Assembly: GCA_024644125.1 (NCBI GenBank)
Contig: JAHELQ010000049.1
Coordinates: forward strand, 1-17,920
DNA length: 17,920 nt
From: Candidatus Aminicenantota bacterium
GTDB taxonomy: Bacteria; Acidobacteriota; Aminicenantia; UBA2199
Direction: 5' to 3'
Made by a program: the position numbers and the translations under genes. Numbering within the stretch: the first letter of the stretch is position 1; every line of letters begins with the position of its first letter. The notes under the pieces are model-generated. The model was not told the DNA's origin. It worked only from the letters and a program-made list of their open reading frames with translations, and did not search any database. Below, one piece after another: positions 7,938 to 14,850 of this stretch.

Positions 7938-8951
7938 TTATTTTTTGACGGGTGTCACGTGAAGCTCCCACTCTTCATTATCGTTCTCTATGACCTGATA
8001 CAGATTTCCCTTGCTGAAGGCCGTTGGATAGGGCGACAAGCCACCCTGCATTTTAAATCCAAGGTATAATTCGTCTTTTAATTTCCAATCGGTATCAAAT
8101 AGGAAAAACTTGAATTTTTCTCCTTGCCTATCCCAGGTGATAACATATATCGAATCATCCACGACAAACAGGCTGAAGATAGCGGGGAAATATTGGGGAA
8201 ATTCAGCCCTTTGCTTAAAGATGTCCAGATAACCTCTCTGAATAGGATCTTTTTCAATGGTTTCAAATATCAAGTCTTTGTGGACATCTTCAAATTTGAC
8301 CCTCTTGTAATCTTTCATTTGGTAGGTGTTCAGGATATCCCCTTTTATATTGAGAGTATAGACGGTAAAATCCTGCTCGGAGGTTAGATAAATTTTGTCC
8401 TGGAACGTAGCCAATTGCATCGCGTCGCTAAACAATTTTATACTTCCGGTTTGTTGTATCGAGCGTTTGACCTTGGCCAGGGTTTTTAGCTTATTCAATT
8501 CGGCATCATAAAGATTGATAGAATAATAAATGATGCCGTCCTCCTCGCTAAAGCCAATCGCGACATAATGATCGCCAACCGGTTGATGGGCTAGTGTCAA
8601 GGTTCCCCCTTTGGCCTTGATCATCTTGATGAATGTTCCGTCTTTTTTGAATAGAGTGATACGATTCGCGCTATTTACCTGAATATGGTCCTCTTGCACA
8701 AGGACGTTCAATGGGAGCCCTGGGATAACCGGGAACTCTTCAGGTCCTTCGCCCTGTTTCCCAAATTTCTTGACCAGCTCAAGAGTGTTTAAATCATAGA
8801 TAAATATCGTCGCCTCTTGTGCCACATAAATCCAGTCGTCGCCAACGGCGATCGATGTGGGTTTCATCAGTCCCTCGAGTACACCCGCCACTTTGCCGAA
8901 CATACTCTGGGATATCGCGAAGACCAATATTAAAATCACCAATTTTTTCAT
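7938..8951 (-). CDS. Exported six-bladed beta-propeller protein (first of a tandem pair)
   Basis: The 337-residue paralogue of the following gene has a signal peptide at about 1-19 (MKKLVILILVFAISQSMFG). The shared N-terminal block KVAGVLEGLMKPTSIAVGDD follows, with the motif FGKQGEGPEEF at 63-73. Propeller-type repeats continue to an EEWELHV C-terminus. No enzyme motif is visible. The ATG at 8951 has GGGAGG seven bases upstream. It is the first gene of a probable three-gene transcript (propeller, propeller, AOR) from the promoter at 8997-9024. The function of this family is not established. Its place in an AOR operon could mean sensing or binding of an exported or imported metabolite, which is inference. 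Confidence 0.9.
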   Translation of the reverse strand: MKKLVILILVFAISQSMFGKVAGVLEGLMKPTSIAVGDDWIYVAQEATIFIYDLNTLELVKKFGKQGEGPEEFPVIPGLPLNVLVQEDHIQVNSANRITLFKKDGTFIKMIKAKGGTLTLAHQPVGDHYVAIGFSEEDGIIYYSINLYDAELNKLKTLAKVKRSIQQTGSIKLFSDAMQLATFQDKIYLTSEQDFTVYTLNIKGDILNTYQMKDYKRVKFEDVHKDLIFETIEKDPIQRGYLDIFKQRAEFPQYFPAIFSLFVVDDSIYVITWDRQGEKFKFFLFDTDWKLKDELYLGFKMQGGLSPYPTAFSKGNLYQVIENDNEEWELHVTPVKK

Positions 8952-8996
8952 TTTTTTTCCTCCCTTAAACTACGACCTGGCTCAACCAAAAATTTT

Positions 8997-9024
8997 ATTA
9001 TACTCATTTTTATACAAATAACAA
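8997..9024 (-). promoter_or_regulatory. Candidate promoter of the propeller-propeller-AOR operon
   Basis: On the minus strand, TTGTTA (9024-9019), a 16-base spacer and a perfect TATAAT (9002-8997). It lies 46 bp upstream of the first propeller start, in an AT-rich gap of 205 bp. Confidence 0.5.
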
Positions 9025-9057
9025 AGATTATTACGTTATTACTCGAAAATAGTTATT

Positions 9058-9075
9058 GCAATCTTTCCGCAATCT
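9058..9075. repeat. Direct repeat GCAATCT-N4-GCAATCT upstream of the propeller/AOR promoter
   Basis: Two identical 7-base copies (9058-9064 and 9069-9075) are 11 bp apart start to start, one helical turn, and lie 34-51 bp upstream of the candidate -35 box at 9019-9024. That placement would suit an activator site. There is no independent support, and a chance repeat is possible. Confidence 0.25.
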
Positions 9076-9156
9076 CTTTTGAAAATTTATGACGAATCAG
9101 TACTAATTAAGCCGTTGGGAGGAGAAACATGCCGGCCAATCTATAGAATTGTTTAT

Positions 9157-10380
9157 TTAAGAGACGTTTCTCTTGAACCGGTCAACTGTAAATCCTTCAA
9201 ATATAATGGCCACCGCCAATTTGGTGAGTAAAGTGAAAATTAGAAACCCAAATGCAAAAATTGCCACCGAGACCTGAATCTCCGTTAAAGATGGACGGTA
9301 CACAGATATCTGCCCCATGGTATCGGGGGTGAAACCCGGTGTGATGAGCGCGATGCCTTTCTCGATATATACGCCGAAATAAATCAATATCGCGCCTATA
9401 TTGAGGGTAATCTTGTTCTTCCGGGTTGAGGGAATTAGAAACAATAAAAAAGCGACGACGCTCATAATCACCGATAGCCAACCATAAAAAACTATGTCGC
9501 GGTTCTCCCCGACACCCACATATAGATATTTGAAATGCACTAGATGCTCGGTGTCCGAGTACACCTCCTTGAACACCTCGCTAAAGAAAAAAAATAGATT
9601 CAAAAACATGGCGTACGCCATGAGTTCCGCAATCTTTTGAATGGCCTTGTCCTGGATTTCGAATGTAGTGGTTTTTTTCAATACCTGGAATAGGATAATC
9701 AAAACAGCCGGACCCGAGCAAAACGCGGACGCCAGAAATTTGGGAGCCAGAAGCGCGCTGTTCCAATAAGGCCGGGCAGCCAGCCCGTTATACAAAAAAG
9801 CCGTAACAGTGTGAATGCTGATAGCCATGGGAATCGAGAAAAGAATCAACGGGTGGAGCACGGTGCGGTTATACTTTTTCTTGAGGAAAAAATGGTAGAG
9901 CAGATAAAAGACAATCACCAAATTCAGGACAAAATAGATATTGAGGACGATAAAATCCCAGGCCAAAAGCGACAAAGGAAAATTGAGCTGGCCGATCAAC
10001 GGAAACATATGCCACACCCTCAACGGTTGCCCAATGTCCACCATCACAAACAACATACTCATCACGACCGCACTCACCGCCAGCAATTCTCCAAACAAAA
10101 CCACCTCTTTGATGGGCTTCCAATTATAAATATAGGCTGGGATCACAAGCATTATGGCTGCGGCCGCCACCCCCACCAGGAACGTGAAGTTCCCGATGTA
10201 AAATCCCCAGGAGATCGAGTCGTTCATGTTTGTCACCGACAACCCCTGCCGGATCTGATTCACATAACCGATGCCGCCCCAGCCGATCATGACCAACAAG
10301 GATCCTATCCATAGATAATACCATTTGTTGCCCTTCGCCATCACCCTGACACTTTCTTTGATAAATATCAAAAAGTTCAT
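9157..10380 (-). CDS. NrfD/PsrC-family quinone-interacting integral membrane subunit
   Basis: The 407-residue polytopic protein has about ten hydrophobic helices, the first near 20-42. Family patterns visible are FYIGNFTFLVGVAAAAIML (60-78), VDIGQP (114-119), SIHTVTAF (188-195) followed by APKFLASAFCSGPA (212-225), and YIEKGIALITPGFTPDTMG (338-356). These match HybB/DsrP/ActC-type NrfD subunits, which exchange electrons between the menaquinone pool and a periplasmic four-cluster ferredoxin subunit. The ATG at 10380 follows GAGGGAG and is 14 bp after the ferredoxin gene, third in the operon. Direction of electron flow cannot be read from sequence. Confidence 0.93.
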   Translation of the reverse strand: MNFLIFIKESVRVMAKGNKWYYLWIGSLLVMIGWGGIGYVNQIRQGLSVTNMNDSISWGFYIGNFTFLVGVAAAAIMLVIPAYIYNWKPIKEVVLFGELLAVSAVVMSMLFVMVDIGQPLRVWHMFPLIGQLNFPLSLLAWDFIVLNIYFVLNLVIVFYLLYHFFLKKKYNRTVLHPLILFSIPMAISIHTVTAFLYNGLAARPYWNSALLAPKFLASAFCSGPAVLIILFQVLKKTTTFEIQDKAIQKIAELMAYAMFLNLFFFFSEVFKEVYSDTEHLVHFKYLYVGVGENRDIVFYGWLSVIMSVVAFLLFLIPSTRKNKITLNIGAILIYFGVYIEKGIALITPGFTPDTMGQISVYRPSLTEIQVSVAIFAFGFLIFTLLTKLAVAIIFEGFTVDRFKRNVS

Positions 10381-10394
10381 TCGCCACTCCCTCG

Positions 10395-11309
10395 TTATGT
10401 CCCGAAAAAGTAATAGAATTTAGGACGGGTATTCAATTCCTCTTTCAGAATCAATACCCGCTTGTTTTCCAGGATGTAGCGTATCTCGCTCTCCGGATCC
10501 AATAAATTGCCGAATTTCCGGGCTCCCACCGGGCACACCTCCACACATTTTGGATACCGCCCCTCCCGAACGCGTTGTATACAAAAAGTGCATTTCTCCA
10601 CCACCCCTTTCATACGCGGGCGGTTGCCCAGGTAATGGGTATTGGGATTCAGATCTTCAGCCTTGACTCCCGGTCGCTTCCAATTAAAATGCCGGGCCCC
10701 GTAGGGACAGGAGGCCATACAACAACGGCAACCGATGCACCAATTGTAATCCACCACCACGATGCCGTCTTCCGTTTGATATGTCGCCCCCACCGGGCAC
10801 GTCTTTACGCAGGGTGGATTCTGGCATTGTTGGCAGGCCATCGGCAGATAGAAGTGCCCTTCGGCCGGAACCTCATCCCGTTGGTAATACAGGTTGGAAT
10901 GCAAAAAATCGACTCCTTTGTCTTTTTCCATCTCCAATACCTGAATCCAATGAATTTGCGGATCTCGGGATTGATTGTTCTCATTGACACATTCATATAC
11001 ACACCGGCGACAGCCAATGCAACGGGAAATATCGAGGGCGTACCCGAAGAGCGTTGCCGGTAACGGTCCTGCGCTTGAAACAACAAAGTTCTTGCCATAT
11101 TGTTTTTTATACTGCGATTGAAGATTATGAATCACCGTCGCCAAATCTTTTTTGTCCAGAGTTTTGAAATGTTTCCTGAAAAATGCCTCCCTCTCCTCGA
11201 TCGATCCACAAGCGATCACGCTAAAAAAAGCGGAAGACAATGCCGCGGCCTTTAAAAAATTCCTGCGACTCATGGAATTTTTTCCATTTTGCTTTTTTTC
11301 GCTTTTCAT
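10395..11309 (-). CDS. Periplasmic four-cluster 4Fe-4S electron-transfer protein (DsrO/HybA/CbcT type)
   Basis: The 304-residue protein starts with a Tat signal (SRRNFLK at 14-20 and a hydrophobic stretch to about 34). The end, VIAC, with Cys34, may be a lipobox. Sixteen cluster cysteines fall in four groups: 97/100/103/107, 159/162/167/171, 191/194/197/201 and 240/243/255/259. This is the classic pattern of the four-[4Fe-4S] subunit that partners NrfD proteins. It should carry electrons between the membrane subunit and the tetrahaem cytochrome encoded upstream. The ATG overlaps the cytochrome stop as ATGA (11306-11309), a sign of translational coupling. No molybdopterin subunit is encoded nearby. 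Confidence 0.95.
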   Translation of the reverse strand: MKSEKKQNGKNSMSRRNFLKAAALSSAFFSVIACGSIEEREAFFRKHFKTLDKKDLATVIHNLQSQYKKQYGKNFVVSSAGPLPATLFGYALDISRCIGCRRCVYECVNENNQSRDPQIHWIQVLEMEKDKGVDFLHSNLYYQRDEVPAEGHFYLPMACQQCQNPPCVKTCPVGATYQTEDGIVVVDYNWCIGCRCCMASCPYGARHFNWKRPGVKAEDLNPNTHYLGNRPRMKGVVEKCTFCIQRVREGRYPKCVEVCPVGARKFGNLLDPESEIRYILENKRVLILKEELNTRPKFYYFFGT

Positions 11310-11824
11310 CGATTCACCCCTTTTTTTTGTGGGACCGGTTCAGGTTTTATTTTCTTGTATCGCGGCTCATGGGGATTGTGGCAATGAACACACAAGAGAT
11401 ATTCTTTTTTGCCGTTCCATGAACCGGTTCTGCGACCGTGAACGCCGTGCTTCCAATCCCTCAACTTGGGGCCGTGACACTGCCCGCATAGTTTGTACGA
11501 TTCATCGAACGTCAACAGGGCGCCGCCCGCCAAATGAAGTTTGTCCCGATCATTCGCGTCATGACAATCGAGGCACCAACGATTCTTTTCATCGTGGCGC
11601 AACTCGATGTCCCCATGCGCGTCCAATTGACGCCGTTGAAGATTGGGCTCCATATCGCCATGGCATTGGGAACATGGGAAAATGTCTTCAGACAAAGGTG
11701 GAGCAGGCGCCTGGATATCATAGCTGGATTTTTCGCCTGCCGGTACCTGGTTTGAAGAAAATAGACCGCCGGCAGGGAATATAATCAAGAGTGGAAAAAT
11801 ACCGATAAAATAAAAATGTCTCAT
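11306..11824 (-). CDS. Exported tetrahaem c-type cytochrome
   Basis: From the ATG at 11824 the protein has 172 residues. A signal peptide covers about 1-24. Four CxxCH haem sites follow: CSQCH (51-55), CLDCH (84-88), CGQCH (113-117) and CVHCH (145-149). Extra histidines at 70, 77, 97, 126 and 129 could serve as distal ligands. The C-terminus is basic and Pro-rich. I chose the ATG at 11824 because GGGGAG lies about eight bases upstream; an in-frame TTG at 11839 would lie inside that ribosome site. First gene of the cytochrome, ferredoxin, NrfD operon. The tetrahaem/FeS/NrfD order matches CbcSTU of Geobacter; DsrJ of DsrJOP is usually trihaem. Likely periplasmic electron acceptor or donor. Confidence 0.93.
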   Translation of the reverse strand: MRHFYFIGIFPLLIIFPAGGLFSSNQVPAGEKSSYDIQAPAPPLSEDIFPCSQCHGDMEPNLQRRQLDAHGDIELRHDEKNRWCLDCHDANDRDKLHLAGGALLTFDESYKLCGQCHGPKLRDWKHGVHGRRTGSWNGKKEYLLCVHCHNPHEPRYKKIKPEPVPQKKGVNR

Positions 11825-11864
11825 ACTCTTTCTCCCCAATATATATCGTCAACTCTCCAGATTT

Positions 11865-11894
11865 ACTTTACATCAACTTTAGAGCTAAAGTCAA
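11865..11894 (-). promoter_or_regulatory. Candidate promoter of the cytochrome-FeS-NrfD operon
   Basis: On the minus strand, TTGACT (11894-11889), an 18-base spacer and TAAAGT (11870-11865). Transcription would start about 34 bases upstream of the cytochrome ATG at 11824. The spacer is largely filled by a palindrome, listed separately. Confidence 0.42.
11876..11891. promoter_or_regulatory. Candidate operator: 16-bp palindrome ACTTTAG-N2-CTAAAGT
   Basis: Seven-base perfect arms (11876-11882 and 11885-11891) surround a 2-base centre. The site overlaps the -35 box and the spacer of the candidate redox-operon promoter, and lies about 25 bp upstream of the -35 box of the divergent UPF0158 promoter. 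Its position fits a dimeric repressor. The regulator is not identifiable. Confidence 0.4.
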
Positions 11895-11915
11895 GGGAAA
11901 CACTGTTTTTAGGAT

Positions 11916-11943
11916 TTATCATCGCCTCTGTTTATGGTACAAT
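11916..11943 (+). promoter_or_regulatory. Candidate extended -10 promoter of the UPF0158-M20-LbH operon
   Basis: TTATCA (11916-11921), a 16-base spacer and TACAAT (11938-11943), preceded by TGG (extended -10). Transcription would start near 11950, leaving a leader of about 24 bases that holds AGGAAA before the ATG at 11974. This is one reason to reject the ATG at 11944 as start. Confidence 0.45.
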
Positions 11944-11973
11944 ATGGAAAGAAAAATCTATAGGAAATACAGT

Positions 11974-12420
11974 ATGGAACGGTTCGTGCCCATCCAGTTG
12001 GAAGTACTCATCGAAGCATTCAACGCCCCACCCGTCAATTCCATTCGTTATCTCAATACGGAAACCGGAGAAATCTTCAAACACCGCAATTTAAAAGGCG
12101 ATACAGACGGAACTGGGAAAAAAATTGAAGGAAAAAATCCGTTTCATCATAAAAAGTTTCTGGAAATTCCTCAAAATTTTTATGAAACATACCGCGATAT
12201 GGAAGAATTCCGCGACACTGTGACGGACAAATACCTCAAGGCGGCTTTAGGTGTATCTCTGGCAAAACCCGATAGTTTCGCGGAATTCAACCGGGCGTTG
12301 AAAGACTATCCGGCCGAGAACGGACGATGGTTCAAATTCCGCCGCCAACAAAGCTCTAAATGTGTCTACGAGTGGTTACGACAACATAACCTGAAAATCG
12401 AAGACCAGGGAAAAAAATGA
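11974..12420 (+). CDS. UPF0158 family protein
   Basis: From the ATG at 11974 the protein has 148 residues, the normal size of UPF0158. The family layout is visible: an N-terminal helix block (FVPIQLEVLIEAFN), the strand pair with YLNTETGEIFKH, then FLEIPQNFYETYRDMEEFRDTV, LAKPDSFAEFNRALKDYP and WFKFRRQQ, ending in a short helix with VYEWLRQHNL. Members are small cytoplasmic proteins of unknown function. The chosen start has AGGAAA eight bases upstream; an in-frame ATG at 11944 directly abuts the -10 box and would add ten basic residues not typical of the family. The stop overlaps the next start as ATGA (12417-12420), so it is co-translated with the M20 gene. Confidence 0.82.
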   Translation: MERFVPIQLEVLIEAFNAPPVNSIRYLNTETGEIFKHRNLKGDTDGTGKKIEGKNPFHHKKFLEIPQNFYETYRDMEEFRDTVTDKYLKAALGVSLAKPDSFAEFNRALKDYPAENGRWFKFRRQQSSKCVYEWLRQHNLKIEDQGKK

Positions 12421-13412
12421 ATATATTCCAGCTCACACGACGTTTAATCGAGATCGCCTCCCCCACCAATTCCGAAGGGGAGATGATGATTTTTTTGAAA
12501 AAATACTTGCATGATTTAGGTTTAACCATAAAAACCCAGGACATATCGCCCGGCCGCTTCAATATCCTTGCCTTCAAAGGCGATCCACTGGCAGTGTTTT
12601 CCACTCATACCGACACTGTGAATCCATACTTTCCATTTTCCGAAGACGATCTCGCTATTTACGGCCGCGGCGCGTGCGACACCAAAGGGATCATCGCAGC
12701 CCAACTTAAGGCGGCGGAGATCCTCCTCGAACAAAACATCAACCATTTCGGTCTATTGTTTGTGGTGGGAGAAGAGGACAAAAGCGACGGAGCCATCGCC
12801 GCGAACAAACTTGCCAATCGCTGCCGGTATCTCATCAACGGCGAGCCCACTGAAAATAAAATGGCCACCGGTACAAAAGGCGTCATTCGCCTGCGAATCT
12901 CAGCCCATGGCAAAGCTTGCCATTCGGCTTATCCTCATCTTGGCGAATCCGCCATCGAAAAATTACTCGACATCTTGAACGACATCCGCAATCTTCGACT
13001 TCCCTCCCACCCGCTCCTGGGAGACACTACCACCAACATCGGAGTTATCCAGGGCGGAATCCAGGCAAACGTGATTCCACCGGAAGCCGAGGCGGTTCTC
13101 ATGGTCCGGATCGTCACATCCACCAGGGAAATCCGCGACATTCTCACCCGCACCATCGCGGGCCGGGGGGAGGCTGATTTTTATTTCCACTATGAACCGG
13201 CGCTCACCAGAGTTTTGCCCGGTTACCCGACCATGGTGGCGTCTTATGGTACAGATATACCATTCCTCACTAACTGGGGCGAACCTATTCTCTTCGGACC
13301 GGGGAGCATATTGGACGCTCACACCGCCCATGAAAAAATCGCTAAACGGCAATTGGAAGAGGCGGTGCACCATTATGTGGAAATCATGACTACACTCCTG
13401 AGGGAAGGTTGA
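12417..13412 (+). CDS. M20-family zinc peptidase/deacylase (ArgE/DapE/LysK-like)
   Basis: The 331-residue cytoplasmic protein has the M20 di-zinc site: His64 and Asp66 in STHTDTV, Asp88 in GRGACDTKG, Glu119/Glu120 in VVGEEDKSDG, a fourth ligand probably Glu143 in NGEPTEN, and His302 in LDAHTAHE. The lid/dimerisation domain spans about 155-255 (GTKGVIRLRISAHGKACHSA). Family members remove acyl groups from amino acids (acetylornithine, succinyl-diaminopimelate, LysW-lysine) or cleave dipeptides. At 331 residues it is shorter than most ArgE and DapE proteins and close to LysK-type proteins, but no arginine or lysine biosynthesis genes are adjacent, so the substrate is open. All metal ligands are present, so it should be active. 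It overlaps the UPF0158 gene by four bases. Confidence 0.92.
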   Translation: MNIFQLTRRLIEIASPTNSEGEMMIFLKKYLHDLGLTIKTQDISPGRFNILAFKGDPLAVFSTHTDTVNPYFPFSEDDLAIYGRGACDTKGIIAAQLKAAEILLEQNINHFGLLFVVGEEDKSDGAIAANKLANRCRYLINGEPTENKMATGTKGVIRLRISAHGKACHSAYPHLGESAIEKLLDILNDIRNLRLPSHPLLGDTTTNIGVIQGGIQANVIPPEAEAVLMVRIVTSTREIRDILTRTIAGRGEADFYFHYEPALTRVLPGYPTMVASYGTDIPFLTNWGEPILFGPGSILDAHTAHEKIAKRQLEEAVHHYVEIMTTLLREG

Positions 13413-13443
13413 AAAAAGCGGTTTTTTGAATTATGATTGTGCC

Positions 13444-14655
13444 ATGGAAAGAATAAACAACATGAAGCAACACGGCATCTTAAATCGGTTACTGGAAAAA
13501 GGAGTCGATATCCCCTGTCCAGATGCGGTTGAAGTGGCAAACGACATCGATCCCGAACGCATTGCCGCGGGCGTGGTCATTCACACGGGCAGCAAGATCT
13601 CCGGTTCCAAAACCTCGATCGGCCCCGGATCGGTTATCGGAAACGAAGCTCCCGCCACAGTCAACAATTGCCAATTGGGACGCGATGTCATATTATCCGG
13701 TGGATTTTTTTCCGGCGCAACATTTTTCGACGGAGCCTCCATGGGTAGCGGCGCCCATGTACGCGGCGGTACCATATTGGAAGAACAGGCGAGCGGCGCA
13801 CACACCGTCGGTTTGAAGCAGACGATCCTCATGCCTTTCGTCACGTTGGGTAGTTTGATCAATTTTTGCGACATTCTTATGGCCGGCGGTACTGGACCAA
13901 AAAATCATAGCGAAGTGGGCTCGTCCTATATCCATTTTAATTTCACCCCTCACCAGGATAAAGCCACCGCGTCGTTGGTGGGTGATGTGCCGCGAGGAAC
14001 GCTTCTGGATCAGCCTCCGATTTTCCTCGGCGGCCAGGGAGGACTCGTCGGGCCATGCTTCATTGAATACGGAACCGTGATTCCGGCGGGCCTCGTGTGC
14101 CGAAAAGATATCGAAGAACCAAACAAGATACACATTCCCCAACCATTGAGAGCAGGCTCCATCGATTACCGACAGGGTATCTATAAAAACATATCGCGGA
14201 TCATCCGAAGCAATCTTCACTATATCGGCAACTTACACGCCCTCAAGGCGTGGTACGCCTATATTCGCCCAATGTTCATCCGGGACCCGTACGACCGGTA
14301 CACCCTCGACGGCGGACTTGCCAATCTCGATTCAGCCATCGCCGAACGGATCAAACGTCTGGGAGAACTGGCTTCAAAATTCGAGTATTCCCTCTCGGAG
14401 TTGTCTAAAACACATGAATCACTTCCATCTTACGGGGATGACCAAAAACGATTCATCGCTGGATGGGACCAATTGAAGAAAAATCTCCAAAATCCCCCAG
14501 ACACAAATCCTCCGGCATCCCTCATCGAAGAACTCCGGAACATCCCCCCCACAAACTACATTCCAGCCATCCAGTCCTTGTCTCCCGATTCCAAAACAAT
14601 CGCCACCCAATGGCTCACATCCATCAGCGGCACCTACTCAAATCTATTCCGGTAA
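13444..14655 (+). CDS. GlmU-like left-handed beta-helix protein (no nucleotidyltransferase domain)
   Basis: From the ATG at 13444 the protein has 403 residues. About 37-215 carry hexapeptide-repeat character (AAGVVIHTGSKISGSKTSIG, GSVIG) of a left-handed beta-helix. Conserved-looking blocks AGGTGPKNHSEVGSSYIHFN, GDVPRGTLLDQPPIFLGGQG and GLVGPCFIEYGTVIPAG resemble proteins annotated as UDP-GlcNAc pyrophosphorylase-related or GlmU-like. The N-terminal nucleotidyltransferase fold of GlmU is missing, and the last 180 residues are mainly helical. It may bind or acetylate a sugar phosphate; this is not certain. The start is unclear: TTG at 13426, ATG at 13444, or ATG at 13462 (with GGAAAG ten bases before it). 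It lies 31 bp after the M20 gene, third in the operon. Confidence 0.83.
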   Translation: MERINNMKQHGILNRLLEKGVDIPCPDAVEVANDIDPERIAAGVVIHTGSKISGSKTSIGPGSVIGNEAPATVNNCQLGRDVILSGGFFSGATFFDGASMGSGAHVRGGTILEEQASGAHTVGLKQTILMPFVTLGSLINFCDILMAGGTGPKNHSEVGSSYIHFNFTPHQDKATASLVGDVPRGTLLDQPPIFLGGQGGLVGPCFIEYGTVIPAGLVCRKDIEEPNKIHIPQPLRAGSIDYRQGIYKNISRIIRSNLHYIGNLHALKAWYAYIRPMFIRDPYDRYTLDGGLANLDSAIAERIKRLGELASKFEYSLSELSKTHESLPSYGDDQKRFIAGWDQLKKNLQNPPDTNPPASLIEELRNIPPTNYIPAIQSLSPDSKTIATQWLTSISGTYSNLFR

Positions 14656-14682
14656 ACACAAAATATTTCTTTATTTAGGAGA

Positions 14683-14766
14683 TCACAAAACTACCGTATC
14701 CCAGGCTTCATAGGCAAGCAGTGCCAGCACGCATACAGCCATAATCGATGGAAAGTCAAGTTTCAT
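14683..14766 (-). CDS. Possible 27-residue hydrophobic peptide (doubtful)
   Basis: An ATG-to-TGA frame in the 195-bp gap between the GlmU-like and FmdB genes encodes a peptide with a membrane-like core (IMAVCVLALLAY) and an acidic/aromatic tail. There is no clear ribosome site (only GAAG three bases before the ATG) and no convincing promoter. It could be a small membrane peptide, a gene remnant or chance. Confidence 0.13.
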   Translation of the reverse strand: MKLDFPSIMAVCVLALLAYEAWDTVVL

Positions 14767-14777
14767 ATACTTCGTTA

Positions 14778-14806
14778 TTTACAAGTATGCAAATATAGTT
14801 TAAAAT
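14778..14806 (+). promoter_or_regulatory. Promoter of the FmdB-type gene
   Basis: TTTACA (14778-14783), a 17-base spacer and TAAAAT (14801-14806): one mismatch in each box at ideal spacing. The start would be near 14813, with a leader of about 38 bases holding GGAGG before the ATG at 14851. The inverted repeat ATACTT-N10-AAGTAT (14767-14788) covers the -35 box and might be an operator. Confidence 0.52.
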
Positions 14807-14850
14807 ATTATGTAAAAATAAGAGAGACAACCTCGGAGGAAGGGTGAAGC

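Noticed and set aside
9811..10314. 167-codon plus-strand frame rich in His, Gln and Asp
   Set aside because: It lies wholly opposite the clear NrfD gene. The His/Asp/Gln richness is the antisense image of hydrophobic transmembrane codons.
11152..11784. 210-codon plus-strand frame opposite the cytochrome gene
   Set aside because: The minus strand has four CxxCH motifs, a signal peptide and an ATGA overlap with the ferredoxin gene, and the plus frame has none of these.
9157..11824. Assignment of the redox operon as dsrJOP
   Set aside because: The gene order fits, but the cytochrome has four haem sites rather than the usual three of DsrJ, and no dsrM, dsrK or dsrAB is in the window.
11825..11839. 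TTG start for the cytochrome at 11839
   Set aside because: It would place the start inside the GGGGAG ribosome site that serves the ATG at 11824.
13693..14220. 175-codon minus-strand frame opposite the GlmU-like gene
   Set aside because: No ribosome site or recognisable domain. The plus-strand protein has repeat structure and conserved motifs.
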